NCBI GenBank assembly: GCA_028599035.1
Contig: JAQRMT010000045.1
Coordinates: forward strand, 1-10,817
Source of the DNA: Gammaproteobacteria bacterium
GTDB taxonomy: Bacteria > Pseudomonadota > Gammaproteobacteria > PS1 > Pseudothioglobaceae
Direction: 5' to 3'
DNA length: 10,817 bases
Part shown: piece after piece, positions 1 to 7,485 of the stretch
Layout of the letters: each line of letters begins with the position of its first letter
How positions within the stretch are numbered: the stretch's first letter is position 1
The notes under the pieces: generated by a model
Told to the model about the DNA's origin: nothing
The model's input: only the letters and a program-made list of their open reading frames with translations
The model's database searches: none
Position numbers and translations under genes: made by a program

Positions 1-19
1 TATAAACCAGATTGTGTAA
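1..19 (+). repeat. Left inverted repeat
   Basis: Bases 3-17 (TAAACCAGATTGTGT) are the exact reverse complement of 488-502. The match extends imperfectly to 1-19 against 486-504. It resembles the terminal repeat of a transposable element, but I cannot assign it to an IS family. Confidence 0.6.
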
Positions 20-73
20 ACTCCTCTCTAAAAATCAGACACAATCCCAACTGAACTAAAACCAACGCCTTAC

Positions 74-103
74 TCATCTTATCAACGCCCTTAGCCACTT
101 AAT
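74..103 (+). repeat. 30-bp direct repeat, left copy
   Basis: All 30 bases are identical to the last 30 bases of the window (10788-10817), in the same orientation. The match begins at T74; base 73 (C) differs from base 10787 (T). It may extend beyond the right edge, which cannot be seen. The copy also overlaps a local imperfect duplication of about 20 bp: both 63-82 and 83-103 begin CAACGCC and continue with TTA-rich sequence. Probably the edge of a dispersed element. Confidence 0.85.
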
Positions 104-143
104 TTGTGGTTTTTTTGTTTATTTATTAACCCAATTATTTTTT

Positions 144-372
144 GCGTCATCCCGCAGAGAAGTTGTGGGACACCGCAAAAGTTTTGCGGGATACCACATT
201 TTTTTGCAACACTTAAATAAAGCTCTGCGCAACACCACATTTTTTTTGCGCAACACCACAAAATCCCTGGGAACACCACATTTTTTTTGCGCAACACCAC
301 AAAAGTTTTGCGAAGCACCACATTTTTTTTGCGCAACACCGCACAGTTCGTGCGCAACACCGCAAATTGCGT
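144..372. repeat. 21-bp tandem repeat array with phased T-tracts
   Basis: About eleven units start at 144, 165, 186, 206, 227, 248, 269, 289, 310, 331 and 352. Nine are 21 bp and two are 20 bp. The consensus is a 13-bp core GCGCAACACCACA followed by 8 variable bases. The variable part is often T7-T8 (199-205, 240-247, 281-288, 323-330), with other versions between, such as AAAAGTTTT continuing from the core. A degenerate unit ending in T7 may lie at 123-143. Outer units are more diverged than central ones, as expected of an array that grew internally. A 21-bp step equals two helical turns, so the T-tracts face the same side and should bend the DNA. Both strands stay open because 21 is divisible by 3; I do not believe either encodes a protein. 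Confidence 0.85.
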
Positions 373-456
373 TTCAAATCTTTAACAAACTCATCAAACC
401 CTTGTGCAATAAGGCATTAACTTAATTTTAATAACGGAGTAATCTAGCGTTGTATG

Positions 457-482
457 CGTTCCCAAACAGGAGCTTAGGAACG
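457..482. repeat. REP-like hairpin
   Basis: CGTTCCCAA (457-465) pairs with TTAGGAACG (474-482), 8 of 9 positions, around an 8-base loop. The GTTCCCA...GGAAC arrangement resembles the REP-like palindromes spread through many proteobacterial genomes, some tied to RAYT transposases. That comparison is from memory. No RAYT gene is present here. Confidence 0.5.
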
Positions 483-485
483 AGG

Positions 486-504
486 TAACACAATCTGGTT
501 TACA
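486..504 (-). repeat. Right inverted repeat
   Basis: Reverse-complement partner of 1-19; ACACAATCTGGTTTA at 488-502 is the perfect core. It lies 3 bases right of the REP-like hairpin and 16 bases left of the proposed rplS -35 element. Confidence 0.6.
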
Positions 505-519
505 GGGTCTTCATTTGCC

Positions 520-548
520 TTGTTTAGCAATCATAATGACTGTATAAT
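520..548 (+). promoter_or_regulatory. Probable rplS promoter
   Basis: A perfect -10 box TATAAT (543-548) lies 17 bp downstream of a weak -35 TTGTTT (520-525). Transcription would start near 555, giving a leader of about 30 bases before the rplS ATG. The promoter sits just outside the inverted-repeat segment. rplS therefore appears to have its own promoter here, instead of depending on the rpsP-rimM-trmD genes that usually precede it. Confidence 0.55.
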
Positions 549-585
549 TGCCCACTTTGACAAATTTGAGAGAAAGGAATATCTG

Positions 586-939
586 ATGAATTTAATTGAC
601 CAAATTGAAAACGAACAACTAAGAACCGACATCCCTGAATTTTCATCAGGTGATACTGTTGTTGTCCAAGTTAAAGTGCGTGAAGGTGAACGCGAGAGAT
701 TGCAAGCATTTGAAGGCGTAGTAATTGCCAAGAAAAACCGTGGCATCGGCTCAGCCTTCACGGTTAGAAAAATTTCTCACGGCGAAGGTGTTGAGCGTAT
801 TTTTCAAACACATTCTAAGATGATTGATTCTGTCGCTGTTAAGCGCCGTGGTAAAGTCCGCCAAGCGAAACTATACTATCTTCGTGGCTTAACAGGAAAA
901 GCAGCCAGAATTAAAGAAAAGTTGGCCATTAAAAAATAA
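586..939 (+). CDS. rplS: 50S ribosomal protein L19
   Basis: L19 is a large-subunit protein located near the interface with the 30S subunit. The 117-residue product is close to the usual ~115. It carries the family signatures almost unchanged: RLQAFEGVVIA, SAFTVRKIS, GEGVERIFQTHS, KRRGKVRQAKLYYLR and TGKAARIKEKL. I chose ATG 586 because an AGAAAGGA ribosome-binding site (571-578) lies 7 bases upstream and the N-terminus (MNLIDQIENEQLRTDIPEF) then matches L19. The frame is open upstream to 520, but that adds non-homologous residues. In many gammaproteobacteria rplS is last in rpsP-rimM-trmD-rplS; here non-coding repeat sequence replaces trmD upstream. A strong terminator follows. Confidence 0.97.
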   Translation: MNLIDQIENEQLRTDIPEFSSGDTVVVQVKVREGERERLQAFEGVVIAKKNRGIGSAFTVRKISHGEGVERIFQTHSKMIDSVAVKRRGKVRQAKLYYLRGLTGKAARIKEKLAIKK

Positions 940-954
940 CAACCCTCTATTCTT

Positions 955-984
955 AAAAATACCGGCAATTGCCGGTATTTTTTT
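955..984 (+). terminator. Rho-independent terminator after rplS
   Basis: A 12-bp stem (955-966 with 971-982) closes on an AATT loop and contains ACCGGC/GCCGGT. It leads into a run of eight T. The A-rich left flank makes it potentially active in both directions. It begins 15 bases after the rplS stop. Confidence 0.92.
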
Positions 985-1000
985 GTCTAAAATTCAACCA

Positions 1001-1873
1001 ATGAATAATTTAACACTAATTGATAACTTTCTTGATCACTACTGGCTCTCATCAGGTGCTAGTCAAAACACACTCAGTGCCTATCGTTCAGACTTGAAAC
1101 TGTTCTCTAAATGGCTAAACATTTCACTAATAAAGGTTGATGATAAAAAGATTGGTGATTATTTTTCACATAGACAACTCACCCCTGCCACGCAAGCACG
1201 CATACTCACCTGTATCAGGACATTTTATCAATATTTACTTACCATGCAAGTGGTTGACAATAATCCAGCTGATAAATTACACCATCCAAAGCAAACACAA
1301 AAACTCCCCACTTTTTTAAACATTGCGGAAGTTGAGCAATTGTTAAACTCCCCCGATAAAAAAACCATCTTTGGCATGCGTGACCGTGCCATGTTAGAGT
1401 TACTATATTCTTGCGGACTGCGTGTTTCTGAGTTAATTAATCTGAATTATCATAACATCAGTCTAAATGAAGAATACATCCGCATTCACGGTAAAGGCAA
1501 CAAGGAACGAATGCTACCGATGGGGGAAATAGCAATGGATTATTTAACTATTTATGAACAAAAATCCAGACCTTTTCTGCTCAAATCAGGGCAAACCGAT
1601 GCTTATTTTCTCAGCAATCGTGGTGCAGGCATGAGTCGACAAAATTTTTTCTACATCATCAGAGCCTACGCCACCAAAGCCGGTATCGATAAACCTCTAT
1701 CTCCTCACACTTTGCGTCACGCTTTTGCCACTCACCTAGTTCAACAAGGGGCAGATTTGCGTAGTGTGCAATTAATGCTAGGGCATAGTGATATTTCCAC
1801 CACACAGATTTACACCCATATTCAAAACACCCAACTCAAATCACAACACCAAAAGCACCACCCTCGTGGCTAA
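1001..1873 (+). CDS. xerD: Tyrosine recombinase XerD
   Basis: XerD acts with XerC at dif to resolve chromosome dimers during division. The product is 290 residues from ATG 1001 (E. coli XerD is 298). An N-terminal SAM-like DNA-binding domain (TLSAYRSDLKLFSKWL) precedes the catalytic domain. The whole active-site set is present: R141 (GLRVSEL), K165 (GKGNKER), H236 and R239 (SPHTLRHAF), H262 (LGHSDISTTQIY) and Y271. The tail HHPRG parallels HHPRA of E. coli XerD, which favours XerD over XerC. A TTG at 983 is in frame, but it lies in the T-run of the rplS terminator, so ATG 1001 is preferred. No clear Shine-Dalgarno or promoter is visible. The gene converges with greA. Confidence 0.93.
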   Translation: MNNLTLIDNFLDHYWLSSGASQNTLSAYRSDLKLFSKWLNISLIKVDDKKIGDYFSHRQLTPATQARILTCIRTFYQYLLTMQVVDNNPADKLHHPKQTQKLPTFLNIAEVEQLLNSPDKKTIFGMRDRAMLELLYSCGLRVSELINLNYHNISLNEEYIRIHGKGNKERMLPMGEIAMDYLTIYEQKSRPFLLKSGQTDAYFLSNRGAGMSRQNFFYIIRAYATKAGIDKPLSPHTLRHAFATHLVQQGADLRSVQLMLGHSDISTTQIYTHIQNTQLKSQHQKHHPRG

Positions 1874-1881
1874 TTATTCAC

Positions 1882-1908
1882 AATGACAAGCATTGCTCTT
1901 GTTGTTTT
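1882..1908 (+). terminator. Weak hairpin between xerD and greA
   Basis: A stem of about 9 bp with two G-T pairs (1882-1890 with 1898-1906) has a 7-base loop (CATTGCT). It sits between the convergent xerD and greA stops, and its right arm reaches to the edge of the greA stop codon. The T-tract is short, so termination efficiency is doubtful. Confidence 0.3.
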
Positions 1909-2383
1909 AGATATATTGAATTTCTAAGATTTCATATTTTATATCGCCTTGAGGGGCTTTAACAGTAACTTCATCGCCAACTTCGTTACTCATCAACGCA
2001 CTGGAAATTGGCGAATAACAAGAAATTTTGTTTTTATCAATATCAGCTTCATCTTCACCTACAATTTTGTAGGTGATTTCACACTCATCTGCAAGGTTCA
2101 TCAAGGTAATGGTGGTGCCGAACACGCATCTGCCATCTTGGCTGAGTTTGGTTACATCAATAATCTGCATGCGTGAAAGTTTAGATTCTATTTCTTTAAT
2201 GCGCCCCTCAATAAAACCTTGTTCTTCTTTAGCGGCATGATATTCAGCATTTTCTTTTAGGTCGCCGTGAGCACGAGCAGTAGCAATTTCTTCCACAATG
2301 CGTGGTCGTTCAGCATCTTTAAGATTGAGTAGTTCTACTTCTAAGGCTTTAGCGCCAGCAACAGTCATTGGGATATTTTCCAT
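1907..2383 (-). CDS. greA: Transcription elongation factor GreA
   Basis: GreA enters the RNA polymerase secondary channel and stimulates cleavage of backtracked RNA. At 158 residues it is the same length as E. coli GreA. The N-terminal coiled coil carries the tip motif GDLKENAEYHAA, with the catalytic acidic residues D41 and E44. The C-terminal FKBP-like domain includes IDVTKL, GTTITLMNL, YKIVGEDEAD and SPISSALM. An AGGAGAGG site (2389-2396) 5 bases upstream of the ATG confirms the start. This site overlaps the carB stop codon, and the intergenic gap is only 11 bp, so greA is probably the last gene of the carA-mlaA-carB-greA transcript. carB followed by greA is a familiar gammaproteobacterial order. 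Confidence 0.97.
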   Translation of the reverse strand: MENIPMTVAGAKALEVELLNLKDAERPRIVEEIATARAHGDLKENAEYHAAKEEQGFIEGRIKEIESKLSRMQIIDVTKLSQDGRCVFGTTITLMNLADECEITYKIVGEDEADIDKNKISCYSPISSALMSNEVGDEVTVKAPQGDIKYEILEIQYI

Positions 2384-2394
2384 ATTTTCCTCTC

Positions 2395-5300
2395 CTAATT
2401 ATTTAGTGATTGTACCGTTCTTACGGTCAGTTTTTTGTTAACTTTCAAACCATCCAACATAGCAAAAGCCGCTGCCACAGTCGTAGTAAATGGCACTTTG
2501 TGCACCAAGGCTTGGCAACGAATTTCAGCAGCATCTTCAACACCTTGAGTGTCTTCGGTTGAGTTAATAATCAAATCAATGGCATCATTTTTAATCATAT
2601 CAACAATATGTGGCGAACCTTCAGACACCTTGTTCACCGTTTCACATTCTAAGCCTACATCGGTTAAAGCTTCTTTATTGCTACGAGTTGCAACCAGACC
2701 AAACCCTTGTGATGCTAGGCGTTTACCTAAGTCAACCAGGTCATCTCTGTCTAATTTGCGCAGACTGATAAATACTTTTCCTTTTTCAGGGGCACGACTT
2801 CCAGCAGCCAGTTGTGCCTTATCAAAAGCCGAAGCAAAATCATTGCCAATACCCATTACTTCGCCTGTTGAACGCATCTCTGGGCCAAGAATTGGATCAA
2901 CACCTAAGAATTTATTGAACGGGAACACCGCCTCTTTAACACTGAAGTGTTTTGGAATAATTTCTTTGGTAAAACCTAATTGTTTGAGTGTTTTGCCTGC
3001 CATAACTCGTGCTGCAATATTTGCAAGTGGCGCACTAATTGCTTTAGAAACGAAAGGCACGGTGCGTGACGCTCGAGGATTAACTTCGATTACATAAATT
3101 TCTCCATCTTGGTATGCCAACTGAGTATTCATCAAACCTATAACTTTTAATGCTTTAGCCATGGCAATAACTTGCGTGCGCATTTCATCTAAAACTTCAC
3201 TTTCTAAAGAGTAAGGCGGCAACGAACAAGCAGAATCACCTGAGTGAATGCCTGCCTGCTCGATATGTTGCATAATACCGCCAATCACCACATCTTCGCC
3301 ATCACTAATAACATCAATATCAACCTCAATAGCGTGGTCAAGGAATGAATCCAATAACACTGGCGAGTCATTCGAGACTTGTACGGCTGTGTGCATATAA
3401 TGATCAAGGCTGTCTTTGTCATACACAATTTCCATTGCCCGACCGCCTAGCACATAAGAAGGGCGAACCACTAACGGAAAACCAATCCCATCAGCAATAT
3501 CTTGCGCTTGCTCTAATGAGCGCGCTGTACCATTGAGGGGTTGTTTAAGCCCTAACTCTTGCAACATTTTAGAGAATCGTTCTCGGTCTTCTGCCAAATC
3601 AATCGCATCAGGGCTAGTGCCGATAATCTTAGCGCCACTTTTTTCTAAAGCATCTGCCAATTTAAGGGGCGTTTGCCCGCCATAGTGCACAATAATACCC
3701 TCTGGATTTTCCACATCTATCACTGCAAGGACATCTTCAAGCGTTAATGGTTCAAAATATAAGCGATCAGAAATATCATAATCGGTGGAAACCGTTTCAG
3801 GATTACAATTCACCATAATGGTTTCAAAATCATCTTCACGCAACGCTAAAGAGGCATGCACACAACAATAATCAAACTCAATACCTTGTCCAATACGATT
3901 AGGCCCACCACCCAAAATCATAATTTTTTTCTTGTCAGTTGGCTTGGCTTCGCACTGCTGTTGATAGGTGGAATACAAATACGCCGTTTGCGTATCAAAT
4001 TCAGCTGCACAACTGTCCACTCGCTTAAAAACGGGTCTAACATTGAGCGCCTTACGACGCTCACGCACGGAGGATTCGTTACAATTTAATAACTGTCCAA
4101 GGCGTGCATCTGAGAACCCTTTGCGCTTTAAAGCAAACATATCATCCGCCTCAATATCGGTAATATTGCTGCCATCAATCTGCATCTCACTGGAAACAAG
4201 GTCTTGAATTTGCGCCAAGAACCAAGGGTCAACCTTAGATAAATCAAATACTTCATCTAAACTCATACCCAGTCTAAAGGCATCCGCTAGATAAAAAATA
4301 CGCTCGCCACGCGCCGTAATACACTCTGAACGAATTTTATTGCGCGCATCATCGGCATTCAAATCAACCATCGGATCTAGCCCAACTTTATCGGTTTCTA
4401 AGCCTCTAAGTGCTTTTTGCAAAGACTCTTGGAAAGTTGAACCCATGGCCATTACCTCGCCCACAGATTTCATCTGTGTGGTCAAGCGGTCATCAGCTTT
4501 AGGAAATTTCTCAAAAGCAAATCTTGGAATTTTGGTCACCACATAATCAATACTTGGTTCAAAAGAGGCAGGTGTTTTGCCGCTAGTAATGTCATTATCA
4601 AGCTCATCAAGGGTGTAGCCTACGGCTAATTTTGCAGCCACTTTTGCAATCGGGAAACCCGTGGCTTTTGAGGCTAAGGCGGATGAACGAGAAACTCTTG
4701 GGTTCATTTCAATAATCGTCAAGCGACCGTCCTCTGGATTCAGAGCAAATTGTACATTTGAGCCGCCCGTATCTACACCGATCTCACGCAAAACAGCCAG
4801 TGAAGCATTGCGCATTACTTGATATTCTTTGTCAGTGAGCGTTTGTGCAGGAGCAACAGTGATTGAATCCCCCGTGTGAACGCCCATAGGATCAAGATTT
4901 TCAATCGAACAAATAATAATACAGTTGTCTTTGTTGTCACGCACCACTTCCATTTCGAACTCTTTCCAGCCCAAAATTGATTCTTCAACCAGCAATTCAT
5001 TGGTCGGAGAAAGGTCTAGCCCTCGTTCACAAATTTCAACAAATTCTTCTTTGTTATAAGCAATACCGCCACCTGAGCCACCCATAGTGAAAGAGGGGCG
5101 AATGACAGTTGGAAAGCCCACCGTTTCTTGTACAGCAAATGCTTCTTTCAAATTATGTGCAACGGCTGCTTTAGGCATGTCTAGGCCAATTTTAAGCATC
5201 GCCTCACGGAATAGATCACGATCTTCTGCCTTATCAATTGCCTCTTTTTTAGCGCCAATCATCTCTACACCGTGCTTTTCTAACACGCCATGGCGTTCTA

Positions 5301-5604
5301 AATCAAGCGCACAATTCAACGCCGTTTGTCCGCCCATAGTTGGCAGTAAAGCATCTGGTTTTTCTACCTCAATAATTTTTTCTACCGTGCGCCATTCAAT
5401 TGGCTCAATATAAGTCGCATCTGCCATTTGTGGGTCGGTCATAATCGTGGCTGGATTGGAATTCACCAGAACCACTCGGTAACCTTCCTCGCGCAAAGCA
5501 CTACAAGCCTGTGCGCCTGAGTAATCAAATTCACACGCCTGCCCAATAACGATAGGACCAGCGCCAATAATTAAAATACTTTTTATGTCTTGTCTTTTTG
5601 GCAT
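2395..5604 (-). CDS. carB: Carbamoyl-phosphate synthase large subunit
   Basis: CarB uses ammonia delivered from CarA, bicarbonate and two ATP to make carbamoyl phosphate for pyrimidines and arginine. The product is 1069 residues (E. coli 1073) and collinear throughout. The first ATP-grasp half opens with ILIIGAGPIVIGQACEFDYSG and contains PSFTMGGSGGGIAYN. An oligomerisation segment runs from about 400 to 550. The second ATP-grasp half starts at MILGGGPNRIGQGIEFDYCC and contains RPSYVLGGRAMEIVYD. A C-terminal MGS-like regulatory domain (about 935-1069) is where the E. coli enzyme binds UMP, IMP and ornithine. The ATG directly abuts the TAA of mlaA with no spacer, so its ribosome-binding site lies inside mlaA and translation is probably coupled. 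No frameshift is seen. Confidence 0.98.
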   Translation of the reverse strand: MPKRQDIKSILIIGAGPIVIGQACEFDYSGAQACSALREEGYRVVLVNSNPATIMTDPQMADATYIEPIEWRTVEKIIEVEKPDALLPTMGGQTALNCALDLERHGVLEKHGVEMIGAKKEAIDKAEDRDLFREAMLKIGLDMPKAAVAHNLKEAFAVQETVGFPTVIRPSFTMGGSGGGIAYNKEEFVEICERGLDLSPTNELLVEESILGWKEFEMEVVRDNKDNCIIICSIENLDPMGVHTGDSITVAPAQTLTDKEYQVMRNASLAVLREIGVDTGGSNVQFALNPEDGRLTIIEMNPRVSRSSALASKATGFPIAKVAAKLAVGYTLDELDNDITSGKTPASFEPSIDYVVTKIPRFAFEKFPKADDRLTTQMKSVGEVMAMGSTFQESLQKALRGLETDKVGLDPMVDLNADDARNKIRSECITARGERIFYLADAFRLGMSLDEVFDLSKVDPWFLAQIQDLVSSEMQIDGSNITDIEADDMFALKRKGFSDARLGQLLNCNESSVRERRKALNVRPVFKRVDSCAAEFDTQTAYLYSTYQQQCEAKPTDKKKIMILGGGPNRIGQGIEFDYCCVHASLALREDDFETIMVNCNPETVSTDYDISDRLYFEPLTLEDVLAVIDVENPEGIIVHYGGQTPLKLADALEKSGAKIIGTSPDAIDLAEDRERFSKMLQELGLKQPLNGTARSLEQAQDIADGIGFPLVVRPSYVLGGRAMEIVYDKDSLDHYMHTAVQVSNDSPVLLDSFLDHAIEVDIDVISDGEDVVIGGIMQHIEQAGIHSGDSACSLPPYSLESEVLDEMRTQVIAMAKALKVIGLMNTQLAYQDGEIYVIEVNPRASRTVPFVSKAISAPLANIAARVMAGKTLKQLGFTKEIIPKHFSVKEAVFPFNKFLGVDPILGPEMRSTGEVMGIGNDFASAFDKAQLAAGSRAPEKGKVFISLRKLDRDDLVDLGKRLASQGFGLVATRSNKEALTDVGLECETVNKVSEGSPHIVDMIKNDAIDLIINSTEDTQGVEDAAEIRCQALVHKVPFTTTVAAAFAMLDGLKVNKKLTVRTVQSLNN

Positions 5605-6288
5605 TTAAAACTCGTCGTCATCAGGTAAGTTACCGTTATGCACATCATACTTTCGTTTTTGCAAGTAAGAAGAGCGCATTACAATATAAGGGTCATCCGC
5701 TTTTTTGAGTAAGTCGGTTGCTGGTAATAATTTAACACGGATATCAACGGCCTGCATTGCTGTCATGACTGTTTTTTCTGTTGCGTCTAATGATCTGACT
5801 TGCTTGACATATGTTGAGTTATCTACTGCCTTGCCTGTCACGCCACGCAATGTCGAAGGCCCTAATACTGGCAACACCACAAAAGAGCCTTCTGGCGCAC
5901 CCCAAACTGCCATAGTTTGACCAAAATCTTCGCTGGTTTTTTCCAAACCTATCTCGCTTGCCACATCAAACAAACCTAACAGTCCCACAGTAGAATTGAT
6001 TAAAACCCTGCCCAGTGTATTGACACTATTAACCAATTCAAACTGAGTTAATTCATTGCCTAGCGTCCCAACATCTTCGATATTAGAAAAGAAATCACTC
6101 ACTCGAGTTTGTGCCGTTTTAGGAATATTCTCTTTATAAGCCTTGGCAGTTGGCTCAAAAACAGCCTCATCCAATCCTTGATTAAATTCAAAAATCACTC
6201 TATTGGTGTCTTCAAACAAATCAATATCTTCTGCTGTGACAGCAAAACTAAGTGTCAAAAATAAAAAACTCGTTAGTAAATTTTTCAT
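5605..6288 (-). CDS. mlaA: MlaA/VacJ family outer-membrane lipid-asymmetry protein
   Basis: MlaA removes surface phospholipids from the outer membrane and passes them to the Mla transport chain. The 227-residue protein has the family landmarks: FEDTNRVIFEFNQGLDEAVFEP near the N-terminus, the NTLGRVLINSTVGLLGLFDVA core, then FGQTMAVWGAPEGSFVVLPVLGPSTLRG and the late ADDPYIVMRSSYLQKRKYD. Residues 1-19 form a signal peptide ending AVTA before ED. No lipobox cysteine is present, whereas E. coli MlaA is a lipoprotein, so this one may be a soluble periplasmic or non-lipidated form. Its ATG overlaps the carA stop by 4 bp (ATGA) and its stop touches the carB ATG, an unusual place for this gene. Confidence 0.9.
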   Translation of the reverse strand: MKNLLTSFLFLTLSFAVTAEDIDLFEDTNRVIFEFNQGLDEAVFEPTAKAYKENIPKTAQTRVSDFFSNIEDVGTLGNELTQFELVNSVNTLGRVLINSTVGLLGLFDVASEIGLEKTSEDFGQTMAVWGAPEGSFVVLPVLGPSTLRGVTGKAVDNSTYVKQVRSLDATEKTVMTAMQAVDIRVKLLPATDLLKKADDPYIVMRSSYLQKRKYDVHNGNLPDDDEF

Positions 6289-7406
6289 TGACTCATCTCC
6301 TGTATAAAAGCATCAAACAAATGACTCATATCATGTGGTCCTGGCGAGGCTTCAGGATGCCCTTGAAAACCAAATGCTTTCTTACCGGTCACTCTAATGC
6401 CTTGAATGGTATTGTCAAATAACGATTTGTGTGTTACTTCAAGATGGCTTGGCATATCACTGTACGATACAGCAAAACCGTGATTTTGTGAGGTAATCAT
6501 CACCTGTTTAGAGTTCAAATCTTGTACAGGGTGGTTAGCACCATGATGACCAACCCCCATTTTTTCAGTTGTCGCACCACTTGCTAGCGACAACAATTGA
6601 TGACCTAAACAAATGCCAAACATTGGCATATTTTTTTCCAACAAGATTTGAATATTTTTAATCGCATAATCGCACGGTTCAGGGTCACCTGGACCATTAG
6701 ATAAAAACACACCATCAGGATTCATCGCCAAAACATCCTCAACTGGCGTTTGCGCATTCACCACAGTCAAATCACAGCCTCGGTCTACCAACATTCTTAG
6801 AATATTTTTCTTTACACCGTAGTCATAAACAACCACTTTAAATTTTGCATTCAATGAGCCAAATTCACCTTCTTCAAGCGAATAAGAGCCCTCATTAAAT
6901 GCGTATTGTTCACTGGTTGACACCACCTTTGCTAAATCTGTGTTTTTGAGTCCAGCAAAAGATTGTGCTTTTTCAATAGCCGCCGCCTCATCAATATCAT
7001 CACCTGTCACAATACAACCTTTGAGTGCACCTTTTTCACGCAAACGGCGTGTTAAAGCACGAGTATCAATGTCACTAATTGCAACGATGTTATTTAATTG
7101 TAAATATTCATCTAAAGGCATTGTATTACGCCAGTTGCTATGCAATAGTGGTAAATCACGAATAATCAAACCAGCCGCATAAATCTTAGCAGATTCTTCA
7201 TCAACTTTATTGGTGCCTGTGTTGCCAATATGTGGATAAGTTAGTGCAACAATTTGTTGCGCATAAGAAGGGTCGGTGAGGATTTCTTGGTAGCCTGTCA
7301 TTGAGGTATTAAACACCACCTCACCAACTGTATTGCCATTAGCACCAATTGATTTTCCTTTGAAAATCTGACCATCTTCTAATGCTAATAAGGCAACTTG
7401 CGACAC
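6285..7406 (-). CDS. carA: Carbamoyl-phosphate synthase small subunit (glutaminase)
   Basis: CarA hydrolyses glutamine and channels ammonia to CarB. I place the start at GTG 7406, giving 373 residues (E. coli 382). An AGGAG lies 7-8 bases upstream and the N-terminus (MSQVALLALEDG) then aligns with CarA. The in-frame ATG at 7445 falls inside the proposed promoter. The N-terminal domain includes GEVVFNTSMTGYQEILTDPSY. The class I glutamine amidotransferase domain has Cys266 in FGICLGHQL, with His350 and Glu352 in FQGHPEASPGP; all three catalytic residues are kept. It is first in a tight minus-strand run with mlaA, carB and greA. I saw no arginine or pyrimidine leader peptide upstream. Confidence 0.96.
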   Translation of the reverse strand: MSQVALLALEDGQIFKGKSIGANGNTVGEVVFNTSMTGYQEILTDPSYAQQIVALTYPHIGNTGTNKVDEESAKIYAAGLIIRDLPLLHSNWRNTMPLDEYLQLNNIVAISDIDTRALTRRLREKGALKGCIVTGDDIDEAAAIEKAQSFAGLKNTDLAKVVSTSEQYAFNEGSYSLEEGEFGSLNAKFKVVVYDYGVKKNILRMLVDRGCDLTVVNAQTPVEDVLAMNPDGVFLSNGPGDPEPCDYAIKNIQILLEKNMPMFGICLGHQLLSLASGATTEKMGVGHHGANHPVQDLNSKQVMITSQNHGFAVSYSDMPSHLEVTHKSLFDNTIQGIRVTGKKAFGFQGHPEASPGPHDMSHLFDAFIQEMSQ

Positions 7407-7440
7407 CAAAATACTCCTGAATAAAAACTCTGAGGATTTT

Positions 7441-7470
7441 ATCATAAATGACGCTTGGAATGACGCTCAA
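7441..7470 (-). promoter_or_regulatory. Probable carA operon promoter
   Basis: On the minus strand, -35 TTGAGC (7465-7470) and -10 TATGAT (7441-7446) are separated by 18 bp. The expected start near 7434 gives a leader of about 28 bases to GTG 7406. It faces away from the promoter of the HMA gene, and the two overlap around the -35 regions. Confidence 0.5.
7447..7467. repeat. 9-bp direct repeat between divergent promoters
   Basis: AATGACGCT occurs at 7447-7455 and again at 7459-7467, 12 bp apart, between the -10 and -35 elements proposed for carA. A pair of spaced sites here could be an operator, but no regulator is identified. Confidence 0.35.
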
Positions 7471-7485
7471 ATCATCAAATTGGGG

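Larger units (their letters stand above)
1..504. mobile_element. Candidate non-autonomous element bounded by inverted repeats
   Basis: A segment of about 500 bp upstream of rplS is bracketed by near-terminal inverted repeats: 1-19 against 486-504, with a 15-bp perfect core TAAACCAGATTGTGT. Inside are a 30-bp repeat also found at the right window edge, a 21-bp tandem array and a REP-like hairpin. I see no transposase and no convincing ORF; the frames open across the array follow from its 3-divisible period. A MITE-like or decayed insertion element would fit. Because the left boundary coincides with the window start, target-site duplications cannot be assessed. It could instead be two unrelated IS remnants that share an end sequence. 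Confidence 0.35.

Noticed and set aside
144..372. The array as a CRISPR.
   Set aside because: The 13-bp core and 8-bp variable part are far too short, the T-tract part is itself repeated, and no cas gene is present.
91..425. Open frames on both strands across the 21-bp array, encoding heptad-like repeats such as VLRKKNV and ATPHFFC.
   Set aside because: A 21-bp period keeps all frames in register, so open frames on both strands arise without selection. Neither has a convincing ribosome-binding site, and the peptides are low-complexity translations of the repeat.
983..1000. A TTG start for xerD at 983.
   Set aside because: It overlaps the T-run of the rplS terminator and adds residues without matching XerD homology; ATG 1001 fits better.
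5871..5885. A 15-bp match (GCAACACCACAAAAG) between the array and mlaA.
   Set aside because: In mlaA it encodes the conserved FVVLP stretch on the minus strand and occurs once with no flanking units, so chance is the simplest explanation.
7407..7445. An upstream ATG start for carA at 7445.
   Set aside because: It overlaps the predicted -10 box, and the added 13 residues include the real Shine-Dalgarno region; GTG 7406 matches CarA homology.
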